The translations under genes and the position numbers were made by a program. This document shows positions 26,193 through 33,662 of a DNA stretch of 39,435 bases, in pieces. A model generated the notes under the pieces. That model searched no databases. It was not told where the DNA came from and was given only the letters and a program-made list of their open reading frames with translations. This stretch comes from an uncultured Acidobacteriota bacterium (GTDB lineage Bacteria; Acidobacteriota; Blastocatellia; Pyrinomonadales; Pyrinomonadaceae), in assembly GCA_902826795.1 (NCBI GenBank), contig CADEGD010000041.1, positions 1 to 39,435 of the forward strand. Direction: 5' to 3'. Position 1 is the first letter of the stretch. The number at the start of each line of letters is the position of its first letter.

Positions 26193-28258
26193 GTTTTGCG
26201 TTTCACCTCTGTTCCCGGTTTTTCTTTCGCGACCACACGCGGACGGTTGATCACGGTCTGCTTGATCTTTTCTTCCTTTGCCGGAGCTTTCTTCGGTTCG
26301 GCTTTAGGTTTCGGCTCGCTGATGATCACCTTCTTCGGCGTCGCCGCTTCCGGCTTCGTTTTCGTTTCCGCTTTCGGAACACTCGGAGCGACCGGAGCTT
26401 CTTCGACGGTTTCATCCGTGCTCAACGGCGATCCAAATACATCTCCGAGCGGCTCTTCGGAATACTCTTCGGAATCGTTTTCGGCGACCATCGTTTCCGA
26501 AAAAATGTCCGGCTTGATGTTCAACTCCGGCAAGATCTGCTCGGCGATCTCTTTAAACACCGGGGCGGCAACTTGTCCGCCATCGCGACCGCCGATCCGC
26601 GGTTCGTCGATGATTACGGCGATCGTCACTTGCGGGTTTTCGGCCGGCGCCATCCCGATGAACGACGACATGTATTTCGCCGAGCTTACCCGCTTCGTTT
26701 TCTCGTCAAACTTCCACGCCGTTCCGGTCTTTCCCGCGATCGAATATCCATCGACCGCCGCCCGCTTTGCCGTCCCCGAAACCACAACTTCTCGCAGCAA
26801 TTTCCGCATGTTCCGGGCAGTCTCCGGCGACACCACCTGCTGCTTTTCGGGCTCAGGCGTCGAACCGACTTTCTCGTCAAACTGGCGGATTTCCTTAATG
26901 ATATGCGGCTTAACTCTGACCCCGTCGTTTGCTATCGTCGCAAAAGCGGTTGCCATTTGCAAAGCACTCACGCCTATTTCGTAACCGATCGCCATCGACG
27001 CCAAAGAGTCGCCATTCCAGCGCGCCGGATCGCGCACGATCCCGCGCGTTTCGGCCGGCAATTCGATGCCAGTCGCCTTGCCAAAACCAAGCTTCACAAC
27101 CGTCGAATGAAAGTCGTTCTTGCCGACGCTAAGCGCCGTTTTGATCGCGCCGACATTGCTCGATTGAGCCATCGCTTTCAGATACGTCACCTGTCCACCG
27201 CTACCGTGATCTTTGAACACACGCCCGCCGACCGAGATCGTTCCGTTACCTTTATCGATCATCTGCTCCGGCGTGAACAACTTCTTCTCGAGCGCCGCTC
27301 CGTACGTGATTAGCTTGAACACCGAACCGGGCGAATAGACGCTCTGCACCGATCGGTTCATCAGGTTGTCGGCCGTGATCGACCCGAGCTTGTTCGGGTC
27401 GAACGTCGGATAGTTCGCCATCGCCAGGATCTCGCCGGTCTTGTGATCCATCACGATCGCCATGCCCGCCTTCGCTCCCGCAGCCTCGACCGCCTTCGCC
27501 AGCGGAGCTTCGGTCTTGTATTGGATCGAGCTGCTTAGCGTCAGCATCACATCCTTCGGCGGCTCCTTCTCCGAGACCTGCTCATCATAGACTCTGCCCA
27601 GCCTGTCGCGTTCCTGAACGCGCTTGATTACCGCTCCGTATAGAAGATCGTTTTGCGACTGCTCGATCCCGGCTTGCCCGACGCCGTCCTTGTTGCTGAA
27701 CCCGATTACGTGCGCCGCCAGTGATTCGTGCGGATAGCTCCGCGTCTGCTCGTCGCGCCAATGCAGCCCGGCAAACTTCGGCATGTCGGCTTTCTTCAAT
27801 CCTGCCGTGTCCAAGGCCTTGTTTACTTCCTGTGCCTTTTCGTCGCTCACGCCGCGAACGAGCGGCACGAACTTTCGCTCGCTCTCTTTACCGTCCGAAA
27901 GCAGCTTGAGCAGTTCTTTATGATTGCCGCCAGTCGCCTTCGCTACGCTCTTCGCCGCGGCTGCCACGTCTTCCACTTGCGTCGCATCGGCATAAAGCGT
28001 CTTTACCGTCACGCTCATCGCAAGGACTCGTCCGTCACGGTCGTAGATCGTTCCGCGCGGCATTTTGCTCCGCTTGATCTCAAGCCGCTGATTCTCCGCA
28101 CGGTCTTTCAGCCAATCGTGCTGATTGACCTGAAGGTAAACCAGCCGCGCGCCGATGCCGCCGATCCACAGAACGAGGACGGCGACGATCAGCATGAAAC
28201 GATTGAACGCCTGCTGGCGCGTGTTCACCTTCTTAGACTTTCGTCTGGCGTTGCTCAT
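26189..28258 (-). CDS. ftsI: Septal transpeptidase FtsI (class B PBP, PBP2/PBP3 type)
   Basis: Crosslinks septal peptidoglycan as the partner of FtsW. A single membrane anchor (about 21-43) is followed by the dimerisation domain (RGTIYDRDGRVLA). The transpeptidase domain carries SVFK with active Ser312/Lys315, SSN (366-368) and KTGT (510-513). The catalytic region ends near residue 580. It is followed by an acidic stretch and then a Lys/Pro/Ala-rich tail (about 620-689) instead of PASTA repeats, a low-complexity region of unknown use. The stop overlaps the murF start, and ftsL ends 9 bp upstream. Confidence 0.96.
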   Translation of the reverse strand: MSNARRKSKKVNTRQQAFNRFMLIVAVLVLWIGGIGARLVYLQVNQHDWLKDRAENQRLEIKRSKMPRGTIYDRDGRVLAMSVTVKTLYADATQVEDVAAAAKSVAKATGGNHKELLKLLSDGKESERKFVPLVRGVSDEKAQEVNKALDTAGLKKADMPKFAGLHWRDEQTRSYPHESLAAHVIGFSNKDGVGQAGIEQSQNDLLYGAVIKRVQERDRLGRVYDEQVSEKEPPKDVMLTLSSSIQYKTEAPLAKAVEAAGAKAGMAIVMDHKTGEILAMANYPTFDPNKLGSITADNLMNRSVQSVYSPGSVFKLITYGAALEKKLFTPEQMIDKGNGTISVGGRVFKDHGSGGQVTYLKAMAQSSNVGAIKTALSVGKNDFHSTVVKLGFGKATGIELPAETRGIVRDPARWNGDSLASMAIGYEIGVSALQMATAFATIANDGVRVKPHIIKEIRQFDEKVGSTPEPEKQQVVSPETARNMRKLLREVVVSGTAKRAAVDGYSIAGKTGTAWKFDEKTKRVSSAKYMSSFIGMAPAENPQVTIAVIIDEPRIGGRDGGQVAAPVFKEIAEQILPELNIKPDIFSETMVAENDSEEYSEEPLGDVFGSPLSTDETVEEAPVAPSVPKAETKTKPEAATPKKVIISEPKPKAEPKKAPAKEEKIKQTVINRPRVVAKEKPGTEVKRKT

Positions 28259-28267
28259 GCGATCTTG

Positions 28268-28774
28268 TTATCGAAGTTTGTTCAGGGCGACGAGGTTTTC
28301 GTTTTTACGCGACGTACGGGATTCCGCCGAGACGGAAACAGGCTTGGTTCCGATCGGCAAAAATGCCTTGACCGGTTTCGGCCCGGCAGAAGACGGTGCA
28401 GTCATAGCCGTACGCTCGACAAGCGGTTTATTCGGAGCGTTTGCCAACACTGCGACCGGAGCGATTGTCGCTTCACGCTGTCGGAATCCTTTGTTCGCCG
28501 CGATCCGCTTCATCTCAGCCGGCGAACGCACGATCTCGCGGGCGAGCACTAGCTGCCGTTTTTGAGCTTCCATTTCTTCGACCTGTTTTCGAAGAGTCGA
28601 GTTTTTCATCCCCAGGTCCATGGCAGCAAAATGCTGTCGAGCCGCAAAGAAGAAACCTGTCGCGAGGAACGCCGCACAAGCGATCGTCAGAAGAACGTAT
28701 AGAAACGTGGTGGAGTTGCGTTCGGCATTGTTTGCCGACGGCGAGGCTAATCTGGGATTACTTCTTTTCTTCAT
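28268..28774 (-). CDS. ftsL: FtsL-like divisome protein
   Basis: A small bitopic protein: basic N terminus, one membrane helix (about 23-45), then a coiled-coil helix (about 52-92, with NSTLRKQVEEMEAQKRQLVL) and a disordered tail. This architecture, and the position between rsmH and ftsI, identify FtsL although sequence conservation is low. The start at 28774 (MKKRSNPR) has AGAGGAG upstream; a longer frame that would overlap rsmH lacks such a site. The 168 residues are longer than E. coli FtsL because of the C-terminal tail, which has VSVSAESRTSRKN near its end. Confidence 0.85.
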   Translation of the reverse strand: MKKRSNPRLASPSANNAERNSTTFLYVLLTIACAAFLATGFFFAARQHFAAMDLGMKNSTLRKQVEEMEAQKRQLVLAREIVRSPAEMKRIAANKGFRQREATIAPVAVLANAPNKPLVERTAMTAPSSAGPKPVKAFLPIGTKPVSVSAESRTSRKNENLVALNKLR

Positions 28775-28820
28775 TGTGATGGGCTCCTCTGGGCTCGTAC
28801 AGGACCTGGGGAATCTTGCG

Positions 28821-29756
28821 TTAACCAAGCTTTCTAACGGCTCGAAGCTTCGCGCTTCGCGAACGCGGGTTGAGGTCTAGTTCCTCGTCGCGTGCCGTTA
28901 TCGGCTTCTTAGTTAAAATTTCAACCTGCCGTTTTGCACCGCACACACACTGGGGGATACGCGGCGGACACTGGCATTTGCCCGAAGCTTTCAAGAACGT
29001 CTGCTTGACGATCCTGTCTTCGAGCGAGTGGAACGAGATGATCGCAAGCCTTCCGTCTGGAGTGAGCAGATCGATCGCGTCTTTCAAAAATCCTTCAAGT
29101 ATTGCAAGCTCGCGGTTGACGGCTATTCGCAGCGCCTGGAACGTCTTCGTAGCCGGGTGTATTTTGTCCTTCGGCTTTCGCGGTACCGACCGCTCGACCA
29201 ACTCGGCAAGCTCCTTAGTCGTGCCGACCGGATTCCCTGCATTTCGCCGCTCGACGATCCTCCGGGCGATCCGTCTCGAAAATCGCTCTTCGCCATATTC
29301 ATATATAACGTCCGCGATCTCTTCCTCACTCAGCCGTTCGAGCATCTCCGCGGCCGTCTCGTCATCACCGTCAGCGTTCATCCGCATGTCCAGCGGAGCA
29401 TCGAACCGAAAGCTGAATCCGCGGGTTTCGCTGTCGAACTGCAGCGACGAGACTCCGAGATCCGCCAGTATGCCGTCTGCCCGATCGACAAAACTGCGTA
29501 TGTCCGCAAAGTTTCCCTGTCGAAACTCGATCCGTTCGCCGAACTCGGCCAGCCGCTGCTTCGCCAGGTCCGTCGCCTCGCGGTCCTGATCGATCCCGAT
29601 CACACGAAGCGTCGCTTCCGTTTCAAGCAACGCTTTCGTATGACCGCCAAGGCCCAAGGTCGAATCAACGAAGACTTCACCAGGCTTTGGAGCAAGCAAA
29701 TCTACCGTTTCGGCTAGCAGGACTGACGCGTGTACGTTTTCTGCTTGAACGGCCAT
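28821..29756 (-). CDS. rsmH: 16S rRNA (cytosine-1402-N4)-methyltransferase
   Basis: SAM-dependent enzyme that methylates N4 of C1402 in 16S rRNA (formerly MraW). The N terminus HASVLLAETVDLLAPKPGE leads to the SAM motif DSTLGLGGHTKALLE. GILADLGVSSLQFD, NRELAILEGFL and IISFHSLEDRIVK follow, all signature stretches. The length of 311 residues is normal. It is the first gene of the dcw cluster. mraZ, normally directly upstream, is not present. Confidence 0.97.
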   Translation of the reverse strand: MAVQAENVHASVLLAETVDLLAPKPGEVFVDSTLGLGGHTKALLETEATLRVIGIDQDREATDLAKQRLAEFGERIEFRQGNFADIRSFVDRADGILADLGVSSLQFDSETRGFSFRFDAPLDMRMNADGDDETAAEMLERLSEEEIADVIYEYGEERFSRRIARRIVERRNAGNPVGTTKELAELVERSVPRKPKDKIHPATKTFQALRIAVNRELAILEGFLKDAIDLLTPDGRLAIISFHSLEDRIVKQTFLKASGKCQCPPRIPQCVCGAKRQVEILTKKPITARDEELDLNPRSRSAKLRAVRKLG

Positions 29757-30183
29757 TAATCAAAGATCAGGTCGAATTTTAGAGACAGTTGTATCCGGCA
29801 AACCGAGCGTGTCGTTTGCTCCAAACTTTCTGGAAGAACTTGTCTGGATCGTCGGCTTCTCCTGCAGATTACCCGTCTTTTGTGAGGTGCCAACGTGGAT
29901 TTTATACTTTTTAAGTCAAGGATCGATCCCTGTAAATTAGCTTAACAACTTAAACACTAACTTCACAAAGATCTTTCTTCTGATGTCGACATATCTATTA
30001 TGCCGAACATTTGTAAGGATAGTAGCTTTCCCTTATGACTCTTGTCAAGATTATTTTGCATATCGTCTTAAAATAATGCTTAAGTTTATCTACCCTTAAT
30101 CCGTTGCGTTAAGAATTGGGTTCGAAGTACGGCCATTTCACATTTTCGCGGTCATTACGCTAGACTTACGGATTACTTTTGCC
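29757..30183. promoter_or_regulatory. Divergent intergenic region upstream of rsmH and the ZIP transporter
   Basis: A 427-bp gap, markedly AT-richer than its flanks, with no convincing gene on either strand. It must hold the promoters of the dcw operon (leftward) and of the ZIP gene (rightward). On the minus strand TATAAAAT near 29905 is a possible -10, but no well-spaced -35 goes with it. I see no MraZ-type GTGGGA triplet repeats. Confidence 0.4.
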
Positions 30184-30987
30184 ATGGATTCGCTTCTCGC
30201 GCAGCTGTTATTGCTAGGATTTCTCGCCGGTGCGGCCAACATGCTCGGCGGGCTGATCCTATTCCCCGACAAGATCCGAAAAGATTACAAAGGGTTGCTG
30301 CGATATCTGCTCGCTTTGGGAGCTGGATTCATGCTCGCGGTCACGTTTTTCGAGATTATCCCTAAGACGATCCAGCTTTGGCAGAGCAGTACGCCGTCGG
30401 GTTCCGAAAATGGCCTTTATCTGCCGATGCTTCTGATTTTGGGTGGTTATTTGCTTACGCAATTTTTCGAACACACGATCGCGCCGCACTTTCACCTCGG
30501 CGAAGAGGTGCATTCCGATCACGTGATCTCGACTAAATCCGCCTACACCGGCATCGGCGGCTTCCTGATCCACACCTTCTTCGATGGTGTGATGATCGCT
30601 TCGGCCGCCGCCCTCGACGTTCGTATCGGCTTTCTCGTCTTCATCGCCGTCTTTCTGCACAAATTTCCCGAAGGCTTTACGATCGGTTCGATGGTATTGG
30701 CCGCCGGAAAAAGCCGCCGCGAAGTGATGCTCGCAACCGCCCTCGTCGGGGCAACCACATTGGTCGGAGTCGTCGCTTTTCACCTGATCGGCTCTTACGT
30801 CGGATTTTCCGTAGCCTACGCACTCCCGATCGCTGCCGGAGTCACGCTTTATGTGGCCGCCAGCGACCTGATACCCGAGATAAACCACCACGGCGGCAAA
30901 AGCCCGCTCGTTTCCCTGTCCGTTTTCGCCGGCGTCGGTCTATTTTTCGCAATTCATTATGTCGTTCACGAACTCGGATCTCCTTAG
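30184..30987 (+). CDS. ZIP family divalent metal transporter
   Basis: Membrane importer of zinc, iron or similar divalent cations. 267 residues with eight predicted membrane helices. The metal-binding signature is present in the fourth helix (HTFFDGVMIA, His130 and Asp134) and the fifth (HKFPEG, His159 and Glu163). The loop after the third helix is His-rich (HTIAPHFHLGEEVHSDH, 97-113), as is usual for metal handling in ZIPs. It stands divergent from the dcw operon and is followed by a long palindrome. Metal specificity cannot be read from the sequence. Confidence 0.9.
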   Translation: MDSLLAQLLLLGFLAGAANMLGGLILFPDKIRKDYKGLLRYLLALGAGFMLAVTFFEIIPKTIQLWQSSTPSGSENGLYLPMLLILGGYLLTQFFEHTIAPHFHLGEEVHSDHVISTKSAYTGIGGFLIHTFFDGVMIASAAALDVRIGFLVFIAVFLHKFPEGFTIGSMVLAAGKSRREVMLATALVGATTLVGVVAFHLIGSYVGFSVAYALPIAAGVTLYVAASDLIPEINHHGGKSPLVSLSVFAGVGLFFAIHYVVHELGSP

Positions 30988-30988
30988 A

Positions 30989-31085
30989 TTGCCCGCGAAA
31001 TACGCGAAAGACGCTAAAGAAAATCAGCCCCTACATTTTCTACTCCCTCTTTTTTGGCGTTTTATCGCGTATTTCGCGGGCAAAA
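30989..31085. repeat. Long palindrome, CGCGAAATACGCGAA family (copy 2)
   Basis: The left arm (30989-31021, with TTGCCCGCGAAATACGCGAA) and right arm (31050-31085) are imperfectly complementary over about 33 nt. The core is shared with 7084-7153. It follows the ZIP gene stop. Confidence 0.75.
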
Positions 31086-31141
31086 TTTTGGAACCTTACA
31101 AACTCTTCGTCGTACATCAATGCAGGAGGCGATGACTAGCG

Positions 31142-31351
31142 ATGCGTGAACCACTTCTTGCCGGACTTTTGAGTCTTCTTGTACCAGGTGTCGGACAGAT
31201 ATATAACGGCCGAATTATAGTCGGGATCTTGTGGCTTGTTCTGACAGGTGTTTCGTGGATCGGCTCAGCCGGACTGCTTGGCTGGGTAGTGCATCTGATC
31301 TCCGGTTGGTGTGCTTACAGCTACGCCAAAGACAACCCGATACGCAGTTAA
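31142..31351 (+). CDS. Small TM2-like membrane protein
   Basis: 69 residues with two hydrophobic segments (about 5-19 and 26-52). The pattern PGVGQIYNGR with a following Gly-rich helix is typical of TM2-domain and related short membrane proteins; the function is unknown. An AGGAGG lies 12 nt before this ATG. Between them is another ATG (31132) opening a five-codon frame that stops within the first codons of this gene, so initiation may be coupled. A clear hairpin terminator follows. Confidence 0.65.
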   Translation: MREPLLAGLLSLLVPGVGQIYNGRIIVGILWLVLTGVSWIGSAGLLGWVVHLISGWCAYSYAKDNPIRS

Positions 31352-31375
31352 AAATTCTTCATACAATCCTCCTTT

Positions 31376-31405
31376 GCCCGGCATTCGGTGATGTCGGGCT
31401 TTTTT
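31376..31405 (+). terminator. Rho-independent terminator after the TM2-like gene
   Basis: The 8-bp stem GCCCGGCA/TGTCGGGC (one G-U) with loop TTCGGTGA is followed by six T residues. It ends 32 bp before the psd ATG, so psd needs its own promoter or read-through. Confidence 0.88.
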
Positions 31406-31436
31406 GTTGCGTAAATATCGGGTAGCATTACGGGTT

Positions 31437-32036
31437 ATGGTCAAGGAAGGCCTATCCTTCGTCATTGTTCCCGGGTTGCTAGCGATGTTCTCTGCCTACT
31501 TCCAGATATGGTGGTTGGCGGGCATCTTCGCCGCGATCGTCCTGTTCATGGCGTACTTCTTTCGAGATCCGTACCGCGAGAGCCCTGAAGGCGAAGGCCT
31601 GATCCTAGCCGCCTGCGACGGAACGGTCACGCGGATAGATGACAACGAAGACGGCAAGCTCGTCAGCGTATTCATGTCGCCGCTCGACGTTCACATCAAC
31701 CGCTCGCCGATCGCCGGAAAAGTGACGAAAGCCGATTACATCAAGGGTAAGAAGAATCCCGCGACCAGCAATCAGGCCAGCCTGACCAACGAACGCAATA
31801 CGATTACGATAGAGGGCGAAAGCGTCACCGTCAGTTCGACGCAGATCGCCGGCATCATGGCCCGCCGCATCGTCTGCTGGGCGAAAGAAGGCGACGAACT
31901 CCGCCAAGGCGAAAAATACGGCCTCATCAAATTCAGCTCCCGCACCGACGTGACCATGCCTTCAAACGTCGAAATAAAGGTTAAAATAGGTGACCACGTC
32001 AAAGGCGGGGAAACGATACTCGCCGTCACTGGTTAA
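31437..32036 (+). CDS. psd: Phosphatidylserine decarboxylase family protein
   Basis: Decarboxylates phosphatidylserine to phosphatidylethanolamine; a pyruvoyl enzyme made by self-cleavage. Short type, 199 residues: N-terminal membrane segments (about 7-40), the catalytic acid in AACDGTV (Asp61), and His86 in DVHINRSP. The self-cleavage region near the C terminus is KFSSRTDV, with Ser168 as the expected pyruvoyl precursor. The residue before it is Ser167, where the family normally has Gly (FGSR, or LGST in the long type). Processing may therefore differ. I start at ATG 31437, since an earlier in-frame TTG lies inside the terminator. The stop codon lies within the following palindromic element. 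pssA is next. Confidence 0.88.
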   Translation: MVKEGLSFVIVPGLLAMFSAYFQIWWLAGIFAAIVLFMAYFFRDPYRESPEGEGLILAACDGTVTRIDDNEDGKLVSVFMSPLDVHINRSPIAGKVTKADYIKGKKNPATSNQASLTNERNTITIEGESVTVSSTQIAGIMARRIVCWAKEGDELRQGEKYGLIKFSSRTDVTMPSNVEIKVKIGDHVKGGETILAVTG

Positions 32037-32085
32037 GCAGGCGGTCTTCGACCGCCGATCATCGGTCAGAGACCGATGGCTTAAC
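32032..32085. repeat. REPIN-like element between psd and pssA
   Basis: Ends GTTAAGC (32032-32038) and GCTTAAC (32079-32085) enclose two hairpins, GGCGGTCTTCGACCGCC and ATCGGTCAGAGACCGAT. The psd stop TAA (32034-32036) lies within the left end, so insertion may have set the present end of psd. Confidence 0.8.
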
Positions 32086-32095
32086 GAAATTTGAG

Positions 32096-32974
32096 ATGGA
32101 TCAAGAAACCGAACCCAAACACGTTCACCGCGGCCTGAAGAAAGGCCTTTACGTTATCCCGACCGCGTTTACGGCGGCTAATATCGGGATGGGTTTTCTT
32201 GCCGTTCTTTATTCGATTCGCGCGTTTCAGGTTGTTCAGACCGAGCCGGCCGTAGCATCGGGTTACTTCAACTACGCCGCGGTGGCCATCGGCCTCGCGA
32301 TCCTCTTCGACACGCTCGACGGCCGCGTCGCACGCATGACGAAAACCGCTACCGAACTCGGCGTCCAGTTTGATTCGCTGGCAGACGTGCTTACGTTCGG
32401 CATCGCTCCTATCGCGTTGATCTACGCATGGGGCATCGGAGCCTCGCTTCCCTATGAATCCTCGGCCCACGCGCTCGGTGTGTTTCTGCTGTTTATGTAT
32501 CTAATGTGTGGAGCGTTCCGGCTCGCACGTTTCAACATTCAGGCGACCCGGCCGAGAGTTCTAATCGAAGGCACGCCAAAGCTCGACAAGAAATACTTCG
32601 TCGGCCTCCCGATCCCGCCCGCAGCCGGACTGCTCGCGGCGATCGTCCACTTCGCCCCGATGCCGCTCAGCTCATACGGCGAAGGCTTTGCTCGATTCTA
32701 CGTCTACCTGATGATGATCCTCATCGCCGTGCTCGGCGTCCTGATGGTCAGCACGCTCAGATACTCGAGCTTCAAAGACGCAAAGATCGGCCGCCGCAGC
32801 CTCTATCTCGTGCTCGTCATCGCCGCGCTCGGCATGCTAATGTGGCTCTATTCGAAATACCTGCTGCTCATCCTCTCCGGCGTCTTCGTCGCCCACGGCG
32901 TCATCTGGTATCTCTACCGAACGATAATGCCGAAAAGATCGAACGCTCCCGAACATTTCGAGGTCGAAAGCTAG
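32096..32974 (+). CDS. pssA: CDP-diacylglycerol--serine O-phosphatidyltransferase
   Basis: Makes phosphatidylserine from CDP-diacylglycerol and serine, the substrate of the adjacent Psd. The CDP-alcohol phosphatidyltransferase motif is complete: Asp72, Asp75-Gly76, Ala79-Arg80, Gly89, Asp93 and Asp97. It has about seven to eight hydrophobic segments and 292 residues, with a C-terminal membrane stretch. Pairing with psd supports serine as the alcohol, giving a two-gene route to phosphatidylethanolamine. Confidence 0.93.
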   Translation: MDQETEPKHVHRGLKKGLYVIPTAFTAANIGMGFLAVLYSIRAFQVVQTEPAVASGYFNYAAVAIGLAILFDTLDGRVARMTKTATELGVQFDSLADVLTFGIAPIALIYAWGIGASLPYESSAHALGVFLLFMYLMCGAFRLARFNIQATRPRVLIEGTPKLDKKYFVGLPIPPAAGLLAAIVHFAPMPLSSYGEGFARFYVYLMMILIAVLGVLMVSTLRYSSFKDAKIGRRSLYLVLVIAALGMLMWLYSKYLLLILSGVFVAHGVIWYLYRTIMPKRSNAPEHFEVES

Positions 32975-32994
32975 CCAGCCGCACTGATGTCAGT

Positions 32995-33016
32995 ACCATC
33001 TGCGGTAGCGGGTGGT
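32995..33016. repeat. Single REP-like hairpin downstream of pssA
   Basis: ACCATCTG pairs with CGGGTGGT (two G-U pairs) around CGGTAG. It resembles one half of the two-hairpin elements elsewhere in the window. Confidence 0.5.
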
Positions 33017-33095
33017 TGATCGTGGCCCAGGGGTTAGACCGGCGACCGGTTGCAGTCAGCTTTTCAACGCATATCAACGGATCGGGCGAAAAGTG

Positions 33096-33130
33096 CCGGA
33101 TCAGAACTTATTAGAACTAATAAGATCCGG
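33096..33130. repeat. Hairpin upstream of the deaminase gene
   Basis: CCGGATC and CTTATT on the left pair with AATAAG and GATCCGG on the right, with a small AGAA bulge. It lies 51 bp before the deaminase ATG. It could close pssA transcription, but no T-run follows. Confidence 0.5.
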
Positions 33131-33181
33131 TGAATCCGACTGATTCGTCCCATCCGCGTTACAATACCGTAACGAACGCTA

Positions 33182-33634
33182 ATGCCCGAGCCCGACCCAC
33201 ATCAACTCCTCTCCATCGCCATTGAAGAAGCCCGCATCGGACTCACTGAAGGCGGCGTCCCTATCGGCGCGGCTCTCTTCAAAAGCGACGCCACGCTCTT
33301 AGGCCGCGGGCACAACCGCCGGGTGCAGGACGGCGATCCGTCGGTCCACGGCGAGACCGACGCGTTCCGCAACGCCGGACGCCAACGCAGCTACCGCGAC
33401 ACGATCATGGTTACGACCCTCGCTCCCTGCTGGTACTGCAGCGGCCTTGTCCGCCAGTTCGGCATCGGCACAGTGATCGTCGGCGAATCGGTAAATTTTG
33501 AAGGTGGTGTCGAATGGCTCCGCGAGAATGGAATCGAAATCATCGATCTAAGCTCCGACGAATGCATTGCAATGCTCCGCGAATATATCACTGCGAATCC
33601 GGATGTTTGGAACGAAGATATCGGCGAGGATTAG
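33182..33634 (+). CDS. Cytosine deaminase-like zinc nucleobase deaminase (Fcy1 type)
   Basis: A member of the cytidine deaminase-like superfamily, probably deaminating cytosine (or a related base) to uracil. Zinc ligands are His56 in HGE (catalytic Glu58) and Cys83/Cys86 in PCWYC. 150 residues. The sequence follows fungal cytosine deaminase Fcy1 closely: EGGVPIGAAL, LGRGHN, VGESVNF and the C-terminal PDVWNEDIGE compare with EGGVPIG, LGRGHN, VGENVNF and PQDWFEDIGE recalled for the yeast enzyme. This sets it apart from TadA and from the large CodA amidohydrolase. A possible -10 (TACAAT, 33160-33165) lies close upstream. It converges with the subtilase gene. Confidence 0.82.
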   Translation: MPEPDPHQLLSIAIEEARIGLTEGGVPIGAALFKSDATLLGRGHNRRVQDGDPSVHGETDAFRNAGRQRSYRDTIMVTTLAPCWYCSGLVRQFGIGTVIVGESVNFEGGVEWLRENGIEIIDLSSDECIAMLREYITANPDVWNEDIGED

Positions 33635-33662
33635 GCAAAGCTCCTTACACTTCCCAGACTTC

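Noticed and set aside
25002..26984. A 660-codon open frame on the plus strand opposite murF and ftsI
   Set aside because: It is antisense to two well-recognised genes, is rich in Arg and Ser as expected of a mirrored frame, and shows no family motif. High-GC codon use keeps the opposite strand open.
29757..30183. A degraded mraZ or MraZ-box operator upstream of rsmH
   Set aside because: No mraZ-like frame and no evenly spaced GTGGGA repeats were found on the minus strand.
32975..33181. A riboswitch or small RNA upstream of the deaminase
   Set aside because: Two hairpins are present, but they match REP-like repeats and show no conserved aptamer sequence that I recognise.
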